A DNA stretch of 64,000 bases from Bolinopsis microptera. Lineage: Eukaryota; Ctenophora; Tentaculata; Lobata; Bolinopsidae. The stretch spans positions 17,997,118-18,061,117 of the forward strand of contig NC_087078.1 of assembly GCF_026151205.1 (NCBI RefSeq). The letters are read 5' to 3'. Position 1 is the stretch's first letter; the number at the start of each line of letters is the position of its first letter. Position numbers and translations under genes: made by a program. Positions 21,613 to 35,300 of this stretch are shown one piece after another. The notes below the pieces were generated by a model, which was given only the letters and a program-made list of their open reading frames with translations, was not told where the DNA came from and made no database searches.

Positions 21613-24217
21613 TTTCATGCTCCTAGCTACAGCTAGTAGAGCCCTTTTTCTATAAGAGAAGAAAACCAGTTGTATATATATATGTACTAGAAACCCGCCG
21701 CTAGTCGAAAGCTTTGTTCGAGGAAATTTTAAGCATCAGTTATGTTTTAATTTCTCTTCATCATATAGCCCCAAAACAATACTTTTTACCGCATCAAAAA
21801 ATTTCAATCACAACCAAAGTTATAAATATATAATATAGGTATATAGCGTCATGAGGGTAAATGTGAGCTAGTTGTGAAATTCTGACGTAGCTTACAGCAT
21901 AACACCGCGCGTTGAAATCCGCTGTAGTCGAAAATTTTATTAAAGGACACTTTAGGACGCTTTGTTCGAGGAAATTTTAAAAATCAGTTATGTTTTAATT
22001 TCTCTTCATCATAAGCATAGCCTATTCCTATCCTTTTTCTACAACCCTGCTAAAAATGGCGAGGTTTCAACTCCATTTGCGAGCTGGGTTTGATTTCACC
22101 AGAGGGTCATTTTGAGGTCGATTTTCGGTGTTTTTTCTTCTATGTCCCCGTTGCCGGGGAAATTTCGTCAAGTTTAAATTATAATATAGATGTATAGACG
22201 CTTTTTGCAGTTAATTGTAGCCTACATTTAAGTGTCCGTAGATTCGAAAGTATAAACGATACAGTCATCTCGAACCACAGGTTTTGAAGATAATCGTTTA
22301 AGCTTTAGTTTACATTGTATTGAAAAATAATTTAACTTCATCATCATCACTTGATGACGTCATCAAGTTAAGTGTTTTTAAAACTTGACTTTTGACAAAG
22401 TAACAACTTTTCAAATCGATTTTACACTATTAAGAAGTAATTTTATTCAAAATCTGAGGACATTTTTACCTTAGATAATTGTTCAAGCATTCCGAAAATC
22501 TACCGGAATAGTTTCCTACCTTGCTCCTTCATAAAGATATTTGCTATTGAAGTTAGTGCTTTTTTGAAGAATAATTTTATAAAAACACAAAAGTTGTGAA
22601 TTAGTATTCTCTGGTGTTGTGCCATCCCCAGCGGTTCACTCTACCCATGATTATGGGTTTTTGTCAAATATTAGTATTACTAAATAAACGGCAACGCGCG
22701 CGGGGTTACTGTGCAACACATTGACGAATAATATTAATAATATGTTATGTATTTCAAACAAATATTGTATTCTACAATAATTTCAGTCACAAGATCAGAA
22801 TATAATCTATTAAAGTCGTTTATTAAGAGTAGCTGGGCTTAGTCAACGATTCAACCAATCGACGACAAGATCAGCAACCTCGCAGCTGTGGCAGAAAAAT
22901 AATGATTGGTGCAATCGGAGCTAAACTGCAGTATCGTAAATTTTCGACACCGCTTAATTTTTAGATTCTGAATTCTAATCATCAACTACTTCAATCCCAA
23001 GAATATGATCTTTTGAAATTGAAGTCGTTTATTAAGAGCACTTATTTAACTCGAAGAGCTAAAACTAAAAGCCTAGTCAACGATTCAACCAATCAACAGC
23101 AAGATTAACGACCTCGTAGTCGTACTCGTAGGGGAAATAATGATTGATTCAATCAGAGCTAAACTGCAGACGAAGTAATCGTATTCCGTGCTTTTTTTGA
23201 CACTTACAATTTACATGCATGAGGAAACGACTCAAACCAGACATTTCAATAATCCTGGTGAACATATCCATATTTATATTATATCCTATAACATTTTTAT
23301 AAAGTCGCATGAGAATACGATTTGACAAAATTGTCATTAAAAATGGAAGTAAAACCAGACTATAAATTACCATTTTAAGTCTTGACATTGGCCAATAAAG
23401 AGTCTATGGGGCTAATTGAGTTGAACTTGAATCAGACAATTATATTTCGGGATCGCAAGAAACGAGTTTGAATAATGATTGCTACTATACTGCTTGATTG
23501 ATACGTATTCAAATACTGCAGTCGGCATTTGAAGGCACAACATTGACACCATCCGCTTGAAATTATTACAAAAAGAAAGTCGATTTAAAAAAACCATATT
23601 GCAATTGAATTTGCGATCTGAACCATCAAACCATTGGACATAATTTTAAAACGATCATACTCGACATCTATTTTTTTCGAATTTCTAAACAAATTGTAAA
23701 ATTACATTTAATACATTATACATCGACCATCTCCAATTACATGTCGGAATCACATCAATTCCTTCTACTTCTAGTTTATAAAAGGGGTTGATGGATGACA
23801 CTAACAGTGTATCCTGGGTGATAATCCGCAGACGCAGAAGGTGTAGTGACATGATAGGCTCATTTGGGTGAAGAGCTGTGTGTTTACTATTCCGTGTCAG
23901 CTAACTACTTCTGGCTGTACAGAGTGGTGTTCTGTTCCGTTGTTGTACATTGGAATACTGTGTTTGTAGTCGTGCCGCTTAATTTATAGAGTGCATTTAA
24001 CCCAATTTAAACTATATAGTGGAATTGTACATGCCGTTCGAAACTGTAAGATAACATTCATGTTTTCTTTTGAATGACGTCTTTAATAATAAATTATTAT
24101 TTCCTACAGGTATGCAATCTACGCTATGTAGTTTCTAAATAGCAGATCACCTGAGTTGAAACCCCTGACACATCCTGAATTCACAGAGCTACAGTGTGAC
24201 ACGAACCAAATTGGAAG
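21613..24217. other. Intergenic region upstream of the ferlin start
   Basis: Two direct repeats are visible. A 55-bp unit with GCTTTGTTCGAGGAAATTTT occurs at about 21711 and 21959. A 110-150 bp unit with AAGTCGTTTATTAAGAG and GAGCTAAACTGCAG occurs at about 22815-22930 and 23022-23168. A perfect 20-bp palindrome with a CRE core lies at 22349-22368. An acceptor-like TTTCCTACAG just before about 24111 suggests that a 5' UTR exon of ferlin starts there, with the first exon unseen. Confidence 0.55.
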
Positions 24218-26326
24218 ATGTCGCTGTCGGTTCATGCCATCAAGGGGTACAACCTTCCCCTTCTTGAGAAGAGTGGAAGTCAGAGCACTTTAGTCATGGC
24301 TCACTTCCAGGTAGGAGCCATTGGTAGCTAGCTTCACTTTCGTAGTTAGAGCGCTCTTGTTTTTCGATTGCGGACAATTTAACTTTACCTTGAATACCTT
24401 AAATTGATTCGTTGTAACTATACAACTATTTTTATAGCTGTTAAAAATCTTCGCCGATTGAATTTTCGATGGAGAGAGAATTGCTGGCGGGACCCAGTAA
24501 TTTAATTTTATATTGTCTAACTTTAATTAAGGGACCTGTCGGTTTCAGTTTAAAGTTCTTTTATTCCAATTTGTAGTTTCTGTACCTTAACTGCAATTGC
24601 AGAATGCAGTTATTTAAAATCCAATTTCACCCTTTCAGGGCTACACACTGGCAAGTAAAGTGTTTGATAACTCCCTTAATCCAGCTTGGAACGAGGACAT
24701 GCAGTTCCCAGTCGGTAAAATGGGAGTTACGGACGATGATCTGATCACAGTTGAGGTACAGTAGTACAGCTGAGGGGAAGTTATAAGAATTGGATCCATT
24801 TTATGGATTGAACAATTATTGTCGAATGGAACACAATTACAATCATGAAATGGGTCATCGCCAAGCGAATCACTAATCACTATACTCCTAATGGCTCTGT
24901 ACTCCTGATTACTAATTACTAATTGTATTGCATCGAACTCGATTAGTTGCAGCTTATTTTGTGGAGCAATTTTCATCACTAATTCCCCGTCTCTGAGCAA
25001 CTTATTATATTTGGAGGACAATGTTACATTTGTCCGACACTTTCATTACTAATTCCCCGTCTCTGAGCAACTTATTATATTTGGAGGATAATGTTACATT
25101 TGTCCGACACTTTCATTACTAATTCCCCGTCTCTGAGCAACTTATTATATTTGGAGGATAATGTTACATTTGTCCGACACTTTCATTACTAATTCCCCGT
25201 CTCTGAGCAACTTATTATATTTGGAGGATAATGTTACATTTGTCCGACACTTTCATTACTAATTCCCCGTCTCTGAGCAACTTATTATATTTGGAGGACA
25301 ATGTTACATTTGTCCGACACTTTCATTACTATATTTTTCGTTCCATTTGTGCTTTGAATGTAAATTACTGAGTAACGTAAAGTTATGGAAATAGCTGCAT
25401 ATATTTTATTTAAGTCATGCTCAGTCCTATAATAAATGTAAATATTCTGTTTGGTTTGGACACACAGTAAGACGGCACAAATATAGGTGAATTCTTCGTA
25501 GATTTACATCACTAGCCTATAAAAATTAAATCAGGTTAGACTAGCGAAAGCAATTTAAAAGTTAACAACTTGAAAATTCAAAACAGATTTTAATCTGAAA
25601 CTTTACAAAAGAGCTCAATGTGCTAGGTAGAAAGGACAACAGAGCATAACAGTTACCGAAAAAGGTATAGGCTATGGGCGTGTATTACACCCAATGAATA
25701 CATTAAAACACAAATCAAAATTTAGCGAGTAACGACAATCCTATTTAACCCAAAAATATTAGTTCTAAATTTTGAAATAAGAATGCTCTCTTCTCTATCA
25801 AGTGCTGTTGGTCGGACTTTTTTTACTACACCTAATTTAAAAACTCCCATAATGAAATCAGATTTTTGCGCTAGAAAACAATGCATGGAAAGTGCCGACT
25901 TCTCAAAGGACAATTCATTATCAATTATCAATTTTAAACTTGTTTCTGTGTCCATTCATTCTGATGTGAAATGCCTTCCGCTTATTATAGCACTACAGTT
26001 CAGGGCATGTTCCAATGCAGACATAGCTATTTCAGGTTTTATGCTTGGATACAGACTGATCACGTCTAAAGTAAACAAGTTGATGGTGTGAATAGTTGAT
26101 GGTGTAAATATTCTGCGCAGAGTTCAACACCACAATTTGATAGTGATATTAAAGACATGATATTGATAGCATTAACAATATCTCCCCCAGGTATATACCT
26201 ACAGAACTGATGCAAGAGGGAAACTGGTGGGGAAATGCGCCACATTGGCCGCTCCACTTCTCTCATTACCAAATATTACAATGGAACTGAAACTTAAAGA
26301 CCATTTCGGGATGGAGCAAGGGGTGG
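24218..26326 (+). CDS. MYOF/DYSF: Ferlin exons 1-3: N-terminal C2A domain
   Basis: The start ATG at 24218 gives MSLSVHAIKGYNLP, a standard C2 first strand at a ferlin N-terminus. Exon 2 carries KVFDNSLNPAWNEDMQFPVG, the C2 NPxWNE motif. Exon 3 carries EVYTYRTDARGKLVGKC and the end of the domain. The usual C2 aspartates of the first calcium loop are largely absent in exon 1 (SGSQSTL), so calcium binding by C2A is doubtful. The donor of exon 3 is ambiguous: 26326 restores the frame with 26672, while 26322 has the better GTGGGT site but would need another small exon. Confidence 0.88.
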
Positions 26327-29300
26327 GTCTCCTCGAGAAGAGGACTTAATCTTAACTCATAAAATATCTCACACAATTAAAAAATTGGCAAAATAATGAT
26401 AACGTAATATGTGTTGGACCCCTAAATAATTACAGGCTACTGTGGTAGTAAAGTTGACGTACTGTGCACCACCTCCCCTTGACAGGGATACCTACGTTAG
26501 GAAGTAAGTCATTACAGAGTCTCAAATCGATAATAATTTATCGCGTTTACTGCGCCATGCACGTGCAAGTCTTCCAGTCTGATCAAACTGTTCAAAACAT
26601 GATCATGTACATTCTTATATTATGCATTTCAAATGATTGCATTAATATCAGCTGATAATTGTACCCCAGAGCACAAGCTATACAACAAGGCGCCCTGTCA
26701 GTCATCAAAGACACGTACCAGCTTAGGTTCACGATACACGAGTGCAGGAAGCTAGCTCACGTGCCGTGTGACCCTGTGGTGGTACTGACAATTGGTCGAG
26801 CTACTCGTTCTACTCAGATCGTGGAGAACAGCTGTGATCCTGTCTACGAGGAGGTGGGTTACGTCATGTGGGTTGTGTTGTGACGTCACGTGATTTGTGA
26901 TGACGTCACGATGACGTCACGTAAAAGGGATTAGATTAAGGCGTCAGAGCACCTTTTTACTCTTGAGATTATTTTGACAGTGATCATAATCTGCAAATTT
27001 CAGTCACCCCTCTTTCCTTCAGTCGATCCCGTTCGTAATGTACGAATCACCCTTTGAGATAGCTAAGATGGTGGTTGATCTGCAAATCCTTAACACTCTT
27101 CGGAATGACGAGGCTTCCTTAGTCGGAGAGTTCAAGTTTGTCCTGATGACTGCATTCCTCAGTGACCGTGAGTTTTACCGGCTATTCTCATAATCTTTCA
27201 TTATTATTTATACGCCTTGCAGAATATTAAACTTTGTGTTAGCAAAGTTAGAATGAGATAACGTCAAGATAGACTGATGCCTTCGATAGTCTGACCTCCG
27301 CTTTACAGAGTTTCTTTCTTGAGAAAAATATATCAACCATGATATTGTCATAGTTGTTGATTCTTATACCCATATCCCCAGCGATTGGATGGGACGAACC
27401 GGCCTATGCACCCACCGACACTTGCAGGACTATGTTCAAAAAGTGGATCATGATCACTCATCCATCTGAGAACCCAAAAAACATCAAGGTACCAAGATGA
27501 TCGAATGAAGTGGAAATCAGTGTATACTGTGTCTGAAATTCTGCATTTTGCCATATTTGTTAATATATATAAGTTTGATGTCTTATTCAGGTTGCAGCCC
27601 AATTCCGTATCTGCATACCATACGGCATACAGTAAAAAGCTCCTTTAAAATAACTATTCACTCCCAGGGGTTCGTGTCTGCATCAATGAGTTTACTAGCG
27701 TCCGGACAGGAGCTGATAGCTCCGCCCCGAATAGAATCCCTCCTGTTGGATGTCATGGCTAATATCATGAGACCCTCTGAGGTCTATGCTCAGTATCAGA
27801 AGCTAGTTATTCGGGTTCATAGAGCTGAGGATATCACGCAGAGTAAGGGGTTTTTGTTTATTATTCTGATAAGGAAATGATTTTATTAGATGTGATCTTG
27901 AAAATGTTTCAAAACGTTTAGCTTGTGAAGTTTTATGACTGAATGGTTATAACTGAATGAATCAATTGATAAGAACTGCCAGCCGTAGGGCACCTCAAAG
28001 TAACACTTGGTAACACCCTTGCTCAAATATAACACAAAATATCGTGGCACGAACATTTTAAATGAATGACATCGTGCTATGTGAAATATTGGAGGTTTAT
28101 TTTAACTATTGGAGAGTTGAAGTTTGATTAACCAGTAACCTCGTATGATTGATTACTTCAAAAAATAAATTAATATAGATACAAAATTGATACATTAAAA
28201 AGCACACTCATTTCAGTGAAGAATCAAAAAGTTGTCATAGATTCTCTCGGTATAACAATGTTTCAAGGATTGATTCATTTAACACACTTTGTAAAATAAA
28301 ATATTCATGCATTCTTTTCTTTTCTTTTTCGAATATAAGCATAGAGACAATTTAAATCTTTGGTCACGAAAATTAAGATTAATATCCTCATGCATTCTTT
28401 AAAACGCATTTAAACTAAAAGTTCTCACAAAAAGTGGCACTTAATTTAGGAATATAATTTTGTAACCTTTTGAAAAATTTATTTATTTTTCAAATTCAAA
28501 GTATTTCAGTGTCCAATCCCTTGATCGAAGTTGGAGGTGAAGAAAAAAGTAAGCTAACAAAGCTAGCCTACACTAATCCTTATGTTACCTTATCCTACGG
28601 TGGCTCAGAGGTTAAAACTCATCTAATATATCATCCTTTTTAGATTAAAGTGTCAATAACACTTCAACTATATTATCGCTTATCTATTGAATTGAAATTC
28701 CCTCCTGGTAATGAGGGAATGGTACTACTATAAGCGGGGGCCGAAGACTCTGGGGGTCTCCGTTTGTGTTGAGGACGGGGCCGCAGACTCTGGGGGTCTC
28801 CACTCTCCGTATGTGTTGAGGAAGGGGCCGCAGACTCTGGGGGTCTCCACTCTCCGTCTGTGTTGAGGACGGGGCCGCAGACTCTGGGGGTCTCCACTCT
28901 CCGTCTGTGTTGAGGAAGGGGCCGCAGACTCTGGGGGTCTCCGTCTGTGTTGAGGACGGGGCCGCAGACTCTGGGCCCTAGGCCCTAGGGGTCTCCACTC
29001 TCCGTCTGTGTTGAGGAAGGGGCCGCAGACTCTGGGGGTCTCCGTCTGTGTTGAGGAAGGGGCCGCAGACTCTGGGGGTCTCCGTCTGTGTTGAGGAAGG
29101 GGCCGCAGACTCTGGGGGTCTCCACTCTCCGTCTGTGTTGAGGACGGGGCCGTAGACTCTGGGGGTCTCCGTCTGTGCTGAGGACGGGGCCGCAGACTCT
29201 GGGGGTCTCCGTCTGTGTTGAGGAAGGGGCCGCAGACTCTGGGGGTCTCCACTCTCCGTTTGTGTTGAGGAAGGGGCCGCAGACTCTGGGGGTCTCCGTT

Positions 29301-32300
29301 TGTGTTGAGGACGGGGCCGTAGACTCTGGGGGTCTCCGTTTGTGTTGAGGAAGGGGCCGCAGACTCTGGGGGTCTCCACTCTCCGTTTGTGTTGAGGAAG
29401 GGGCCGCAGACTCTGGGGGTCTCCGTTTGTGTTGAGGACGGGGCCGTAGACTCTGGGGGTCTCCGTTTGTGTTGAGGAAGGGGCCGAAGACTCTGGGCCC
29501 TAGGGGTCTCCGTCTGTGTTGAGGAAGGGGCCGCATACTCTGGGGGTCTCCGTTTGTGTTGAGGAAGGGGCCGCAGACTCTGGGGGTCTCCACTCTCCGT
29601 TTGTGTTGAGGAAGGGGCCGCAGACTCTGGGGGTCTCCGTTTGTGTTGAGGACGGGGCCGTAGACTCTGGGGGTCTCCGTTTGTGTTGAGGAAGGGGCCG
29701 AAGACTCTGGGCCCTAGGGGTCTCCGTCTGTGTTGAGGAAGGGGCCGCATACTCTGGGGGTCTCCGTTTGTGTTGAGGAAGGGGCCGCAGACTCTGGGGG
29801 TCTCCACTCTCCGTTTGTGTTGAGGAAGGGGCCGCAGACTCTGGGGGTCTCCGTTTGTGTTGAGGAAGGGGCCGCAGACTCTGGGGGTCTCCACTCTCCG
29901 TCTGTGTTGAGGACGGGGCCGCAGACTCTGGGGGTCTCCACTCTCCGTCTGTGTTGAGGACGGGGCCGCAGACTCTGGGGGTCTCCGTTTGTGTTGAGGA
30001 AGGGGCCGCAGACTCTGGGCCCTAGGCCCTAGGGGTCTCCGTCTGTGTTGAGATCTCTACTAATTGTAGTTGCTTTGTATCCCTGTGGTAGACCCTAGCT
30101 CCGGCCAAGCAAGGAAGGGCGTAGCACGGGATCTCACCCTTCGTGTGTATAAACCCCTCCGCATTATGTCACTCTATCTTCTGGCTAAATGTTTGAGAAG
30201 CTCGACTTCAAACTATCTTAATTATCTTAACCTCGCTATTTAAATATTAATTCCTTCTGGTTAAATGATTTAACTTGAGTTTACCTTGATTAAAATTGGT
30301 TTTCCCAGGCAAGAACAAGCTTGCAGTACTCTGAATATAACCCAGTGTTTATGGAGGATGTCGTTTTCAATATTGAGGTAGTATTCAGGAGAAATGACGG
30401 CACTCTTCTAGATTTATAGCTTTCTATTGGCTTTGCAAATCTAACCAACCAGATCAAAGTTAATTTAATTTAGTGAACTGCTCAAATTAGTTAAACGAAA
30501 GAGTAATAACCAAATTGTCTTTCATAATTGCCGAAAGTACAAATCTCAAGAACCACTTCCAACCATTACCATTTTCCAGATTCCAACAATTTGCGATACT
30601 CTGATGATAACTCTGATGGATAGAGATATAGAGCTAGATGGAATTGACGATCCTATCGGCACATTCTTCCTCAAACTAGATACAATCAGCTACAGGAGCA
30701 ACGACTATCTGGGTGAGACAAAAGACGCAAATGCGGATATCAATATCACAATTATTTATATATAGCTGTTCAATGTTATAGAACGAATGGCAGAATTCTT
30801 GGGCCATGCATTTTATTGGGTGACAGTGAGTAGATTTTAGAAGTTCCAAATACCATATTCTGGTGAATGTTACTAAATCTGTGTCCAGGTTTTGATCCGA
30901 TGTTCGGACCGTCCTACCTCAACTTTTACGGACGACCCAGAGAGATTATGGAAAATTACAAAAAGTTCGACTACCTTAATCAGGGCTGGGTAACTTTGAG
31001 TTTGATGAATTATTTAAAGAAAATATTTTAGTGATGACTCTATTAATTACTTTCACCCGGTGCAGGCAGAAGGTCCTGAACCTGTATCAGGTTTCTCCAA
31101 GTAACTGTAGGATCTAACATCCTCCAAGTTACTGTAAGATCTAACATCCCCCAAGTTACTGTAGGATCTAACATCCCCCAAGTTACTGAAAGATCTAACA
31201 TTTTCAAAGTTACTGTAGGATCTAACATCCCCCAAGTTACTGTAGGATCTAACATCCCCCAAGTTACTGTAAGATCTAACATCCCCCAAGTTACTGTAGG
31301 ATCTAACATCACCCAAGTTACTGTAGGATATAATATTCTCCAAGTAACTGTAGGATCTAACATCCTCCAAGTTACTGTAAGATCTAACATCCCCCAAGTT
31401 ACTGTAGGATCTAACATCCCCCAAGTTACTGTAGGATCTAACTTTCTCCAAGTAACTGTAGGATATAATATTCTCCAAGTAACTGTAGGATCTAACATCT
31501 TCCAAGTTACTGTAGGATCTAAAATTCTCCAAGTTACTGTAGGATCTAACATTTTCAAAGTTACTGTAGAATCTAACATTCTCCAAGTTACTGTAAGATT
31601 TAACATTCTCCAAGTAACTGTATGATCTTACATCCCCCAAGTTACTGTAGGATATAATATCCTCCAAGTAACTGTAGGATCTAACATTCTCCAAGTTACT
31701 GTAGGATCTAACATTCTCCAAGTTACTGTAGGATCTAACATTTTCAAAGTTACTGTAGAATCTAACATTCTCCAAGTTACTGTAGGATCTAACATTCTCC
31801 AAGTAACTGTAGGATCTAACATCCCCCAAGTTACTGTAGGATCTAACATCCCCCAAGTTACTGTAGAATCTAACATTCTCCAAGTTACTGTAGGATATAA
31901 CATTCTCCAAGTTACTGTAGGATCTAACATCCCCCAAGTTACTGTAGGATTTTATTTCCGGTACCCCAGGTTCCCGGAGTCGCATTCAGAGGCAGACTAT
32001 TCCTGGAGATATTCACTAAACCCAGTTACTCAGTCGGTGTTTTTAACGACGTTGATCCTAGCCCCCCAGAATCTAAAGCTAAAGTTGAGGTGAGCTCAAT
32101 TAACTTTTAACTTGGCGGGTAGTAATTGTCTTCCAATATTTCACAGTTACTGCCATCAAAATATGAAACATGTAACCAAGATTGGATCGATTTAAGGCCG
32201 ATCTTCTGAATTTCAAAGACACACAAACACTGCATTGACTCTAAGACTCTTCCCATCAGAACTTTCATTAAGCTCATATTCTGTTGACAAGATATAATGA

Positions 32301-35300
32301 AAATTGAAAAATGAATAAATTTTGATATCTGCAGAGCTTCGGGAACAGGAAGCAGTTTATCATGTTATTCGGATTTATAGAAGCCTCAATGGTAGAGAAA
32401 GGAGACCATGCTATCCAGTTTGAAGTCTCAATCGGAGATTACGGAAACAGCATGAGCAGCACAACACTCCCAGCAACTCTCTCACTGCTTCCTCTCAGCC
32501 AATGTTCGATGGAACCAAGTACTATTACTGTAACTGGGACGATGGTAAGTTTATCGTGTTTAAAGCAAATTTAATAAAAATAATAATACATTTTTTAATA
32601 CATTTTTTAAATGTACTTTAGCCTTGATCTCAATCATCCAAGAATTTCTCCCTACTGTTCGTAATCTTAATCGTTCAGCAGTGACCTAGTTTCTGTTCGC
32701 CTATATTTAACAGTGACCAAGTTTCTGTTTGCCTATATATAACAGTGACCAAGTGTCTGTTTGCCTATATTTGACAGTGACCAAGTGTCTGTTAACTGTT
32801 TGCCTATATTTAACAGTGACCAAGTGTCTGTTCGCATATATTTAACAGTGACCAAGTGTCTGTTTGCCTATATATAACAGTGACCAAGTGTCTGTTTGCC
32901 TATATTTGCAGTGACCCAAGTGTCTGTTAAACTGTTTGGCCTATATTTAACCAGTGACCAAGTGTGCTGTCTCGGCGTTCGCATATATTTAACAGTAGAC
33001 CAAGTGTCAGTTTGCCTATATTTAACAGTGACCAAGTGTCTGTGTGCTATATTCTAACAGTCGACCAAGTGTCTGTTTTGGCCTACAATTAAACAGTGAC
33101 CAAGTTTCTGATTGCCTATATTTAACAGTGACCAAGTGTCTGTTTGCCTATATTTATTATTTAACAGTGACCAAGTGCTGTTTGCCAATTAAGTGACCAG
33201 TTTCTGTTTCCTACATTAACCAGTGACCAAGTACTGTTTGCCTATATTAAACAATACCAAGTGTCCCTGTTTGCCTGTATTTTAACAGTGGACCATGTGT
33301 CTGTTTGGCCTATATTTAACAGTGACCCCAAGTGTTCTTGTTTGCCTACATTTAACAGTGCCAAGTGGTCTAGTTTGCCTGTATTCAAACAGGACCAAGT
33401 GTCTGGTTGCCTACATTAACAGTGACCAAGTGTCTGTATTGCCCTGTATTTAACAGTGGACCAAGTGTCTGTTTGCCCTATATTTAACAGTGCCAAGTTT
33501 CTGTTTGCCTACATTTAACAGTGGACCAATTGGTCCTGTTTGCCTATATTTTAACAGTGACCAAGTGTCTGTTTGCCTGTATTTAACAGTGACCAAGTGT
33601 CTGTTTGCCTGTATTTAACAGTGACCAAGTGTCTGTTTGCCTGTATTTAACAGTGACCAAGTGTCTATTTGCTTATATTTAACAGTGACCAAATGTCAGT
33701 TTGCCTATATTTAACAGTGAACATGTGTCAGTTTGCCTACATTACAGTGACCAAGTGTCAGTTTGCCTAGGTATATTTAACAGTGACCAAGTTTCTGTTT
33801 GCCTATATTTAACAGTGACCAAGTGTCAGTTTGCCTATATTTAACAGTGACCAAGTGTCAGTTTGCCTATATTTAACAGTGACCAATAACCGGATGTACC
33901 AGGTCGGCCAGTGTGTCTAGTTCCGTGTCAGTGGGAGGACTGCACTTACCGGCTACATGCTCTCAACATACTGGAGAGGATACTGTACAAGTTCGAGGAG
34001 AACCTGAAACAGGTGCAGGACCTTATACAGGTATGTAAAAACAAAATCCTTGGAGAATTTAGGAAACTTTTTTGCATTTGGAGTACCATAATATGTTAAT
34101 GTAAAAATGACTGACATGAAAGATGAGACAAAATTATTTCGGATAAATTAAAACCATATTGTTATTCAATAACGACTTATCAAGCTAGTCCACTGTTAAT
34201 GGTTTCAGCTAGAGATTGACGAAAAAGAGGTGAAACAAGCTATGAAAAGGACATTGAAAGAACTTTCAGCTGATTGTTTGTAAGTGTCCATTCTTCACAT
34301 GTTTCCGGGTTAGTGTGTCACCGTCTCACCTGATTTGTAAATACTAGGTCATATCTACAAAACCTTCGTTAAATTCATAAGCCGTGATCTTCAAATGCTC
34401 TCATTTACACTTTAGACTTACAGTATTCTTTTACTTTGAACACACAAATTTCAGGTTAAAACTCCCAGAATTACCACCGGTGCATACCAATTTGGACGAA
34501 AAAGTGCGGCAGCTCCGCCATTTCAAGCTCGGGAACATCTCAAAAACAGCCTTAAGTGAGATACCCAATATGAAGGCTAGTTGGGCGTTCTACGATAGAC
34601 TCTGTGAACTGAAAATTCCTTGTAAGTTTTGAGGGTTCTGTTTACATAAATATATCACTCTGTGAACTGAAGATTCCTTGTAAGTTTGGAGGGTTCTGTT
34701 TACATAAATATAGACTCTGTGAACTGAAGATTCCTTGTAAGTTTGGAGGGTTCTGTTTACTAAATATAGACTCTGTGAACTGAAGATTCCTTGTAAGTTT
34801 GGAGGGTTCTGTTTACATAAATATAGACTCTGTGAACTGAAGATTCCTTGTAAGTTTTGAGGGTTCTGTTTACTAAATATATCACTCTGTGAACTGAAGA
34901 TTCCTTGTAAGTTTGGAGGGTTCTGTTTACTAAATATATCACTCTGTAAACTGAAGATTCCTTGTAAGTTTTGAGGGTTCTGTTTACATAAATATAGACT
35001 CTGTGAACTGAAGATTCCTTGTAAGTTTGGAGGGTTCTGTTTACTAAATATATCACTCTGTGAACTGAAAATTCCTTGTAAGTTTGGAGGGTTCTGTTTG
35101 CATAAATATAGACTCTGTGAACTGAAGATTCCTTGTAAGTTTGGAGGGTTCTGTTTACTAAATATATCACTCTGTGAACTGAAGATTCCTTGTAAGTTTT
35201 GAGGGTTCTGTTTACATAAATATCACTCTGTGAACTGAAAATTCTTTGTAAGTTTGGAGGGTCCTGTTTACATAAATATAGACTCCGTGAACTGAAGATT

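Noticed and set aside
24111-24217. Extra N-terminal ferlin coding sequence before 24218
   Set aside because: In-frame stops occur and the ATG at 24218 begins exactly at the first C2 strand, so this is more likely a 5' UTR exon.
24974-25335. A CRISPR-like array (regular repeats)
   Set aside because: The repeats are contiguous with no unique spacers, and the context is an animal intron.
28728-29894. A 388-codon minus-strand open frame (ETPRVCGP/DPQSLRPRPQH repeats)
   Set aside because: It is a by-product of the 40/47-bp minisatellite between two ferlin exons. Parallel frames on both strands are also open, and there is no promoter, signal peptide or domain.
31043-31985. 310- and 187-codon minus-strand frames of VRSYSNLED / MLDPTVTWR repeats
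   Set aside because: The 27-bp unit is a multiple of three, so open frames are automatic. It is intronic and varies only as DNA repeats do.
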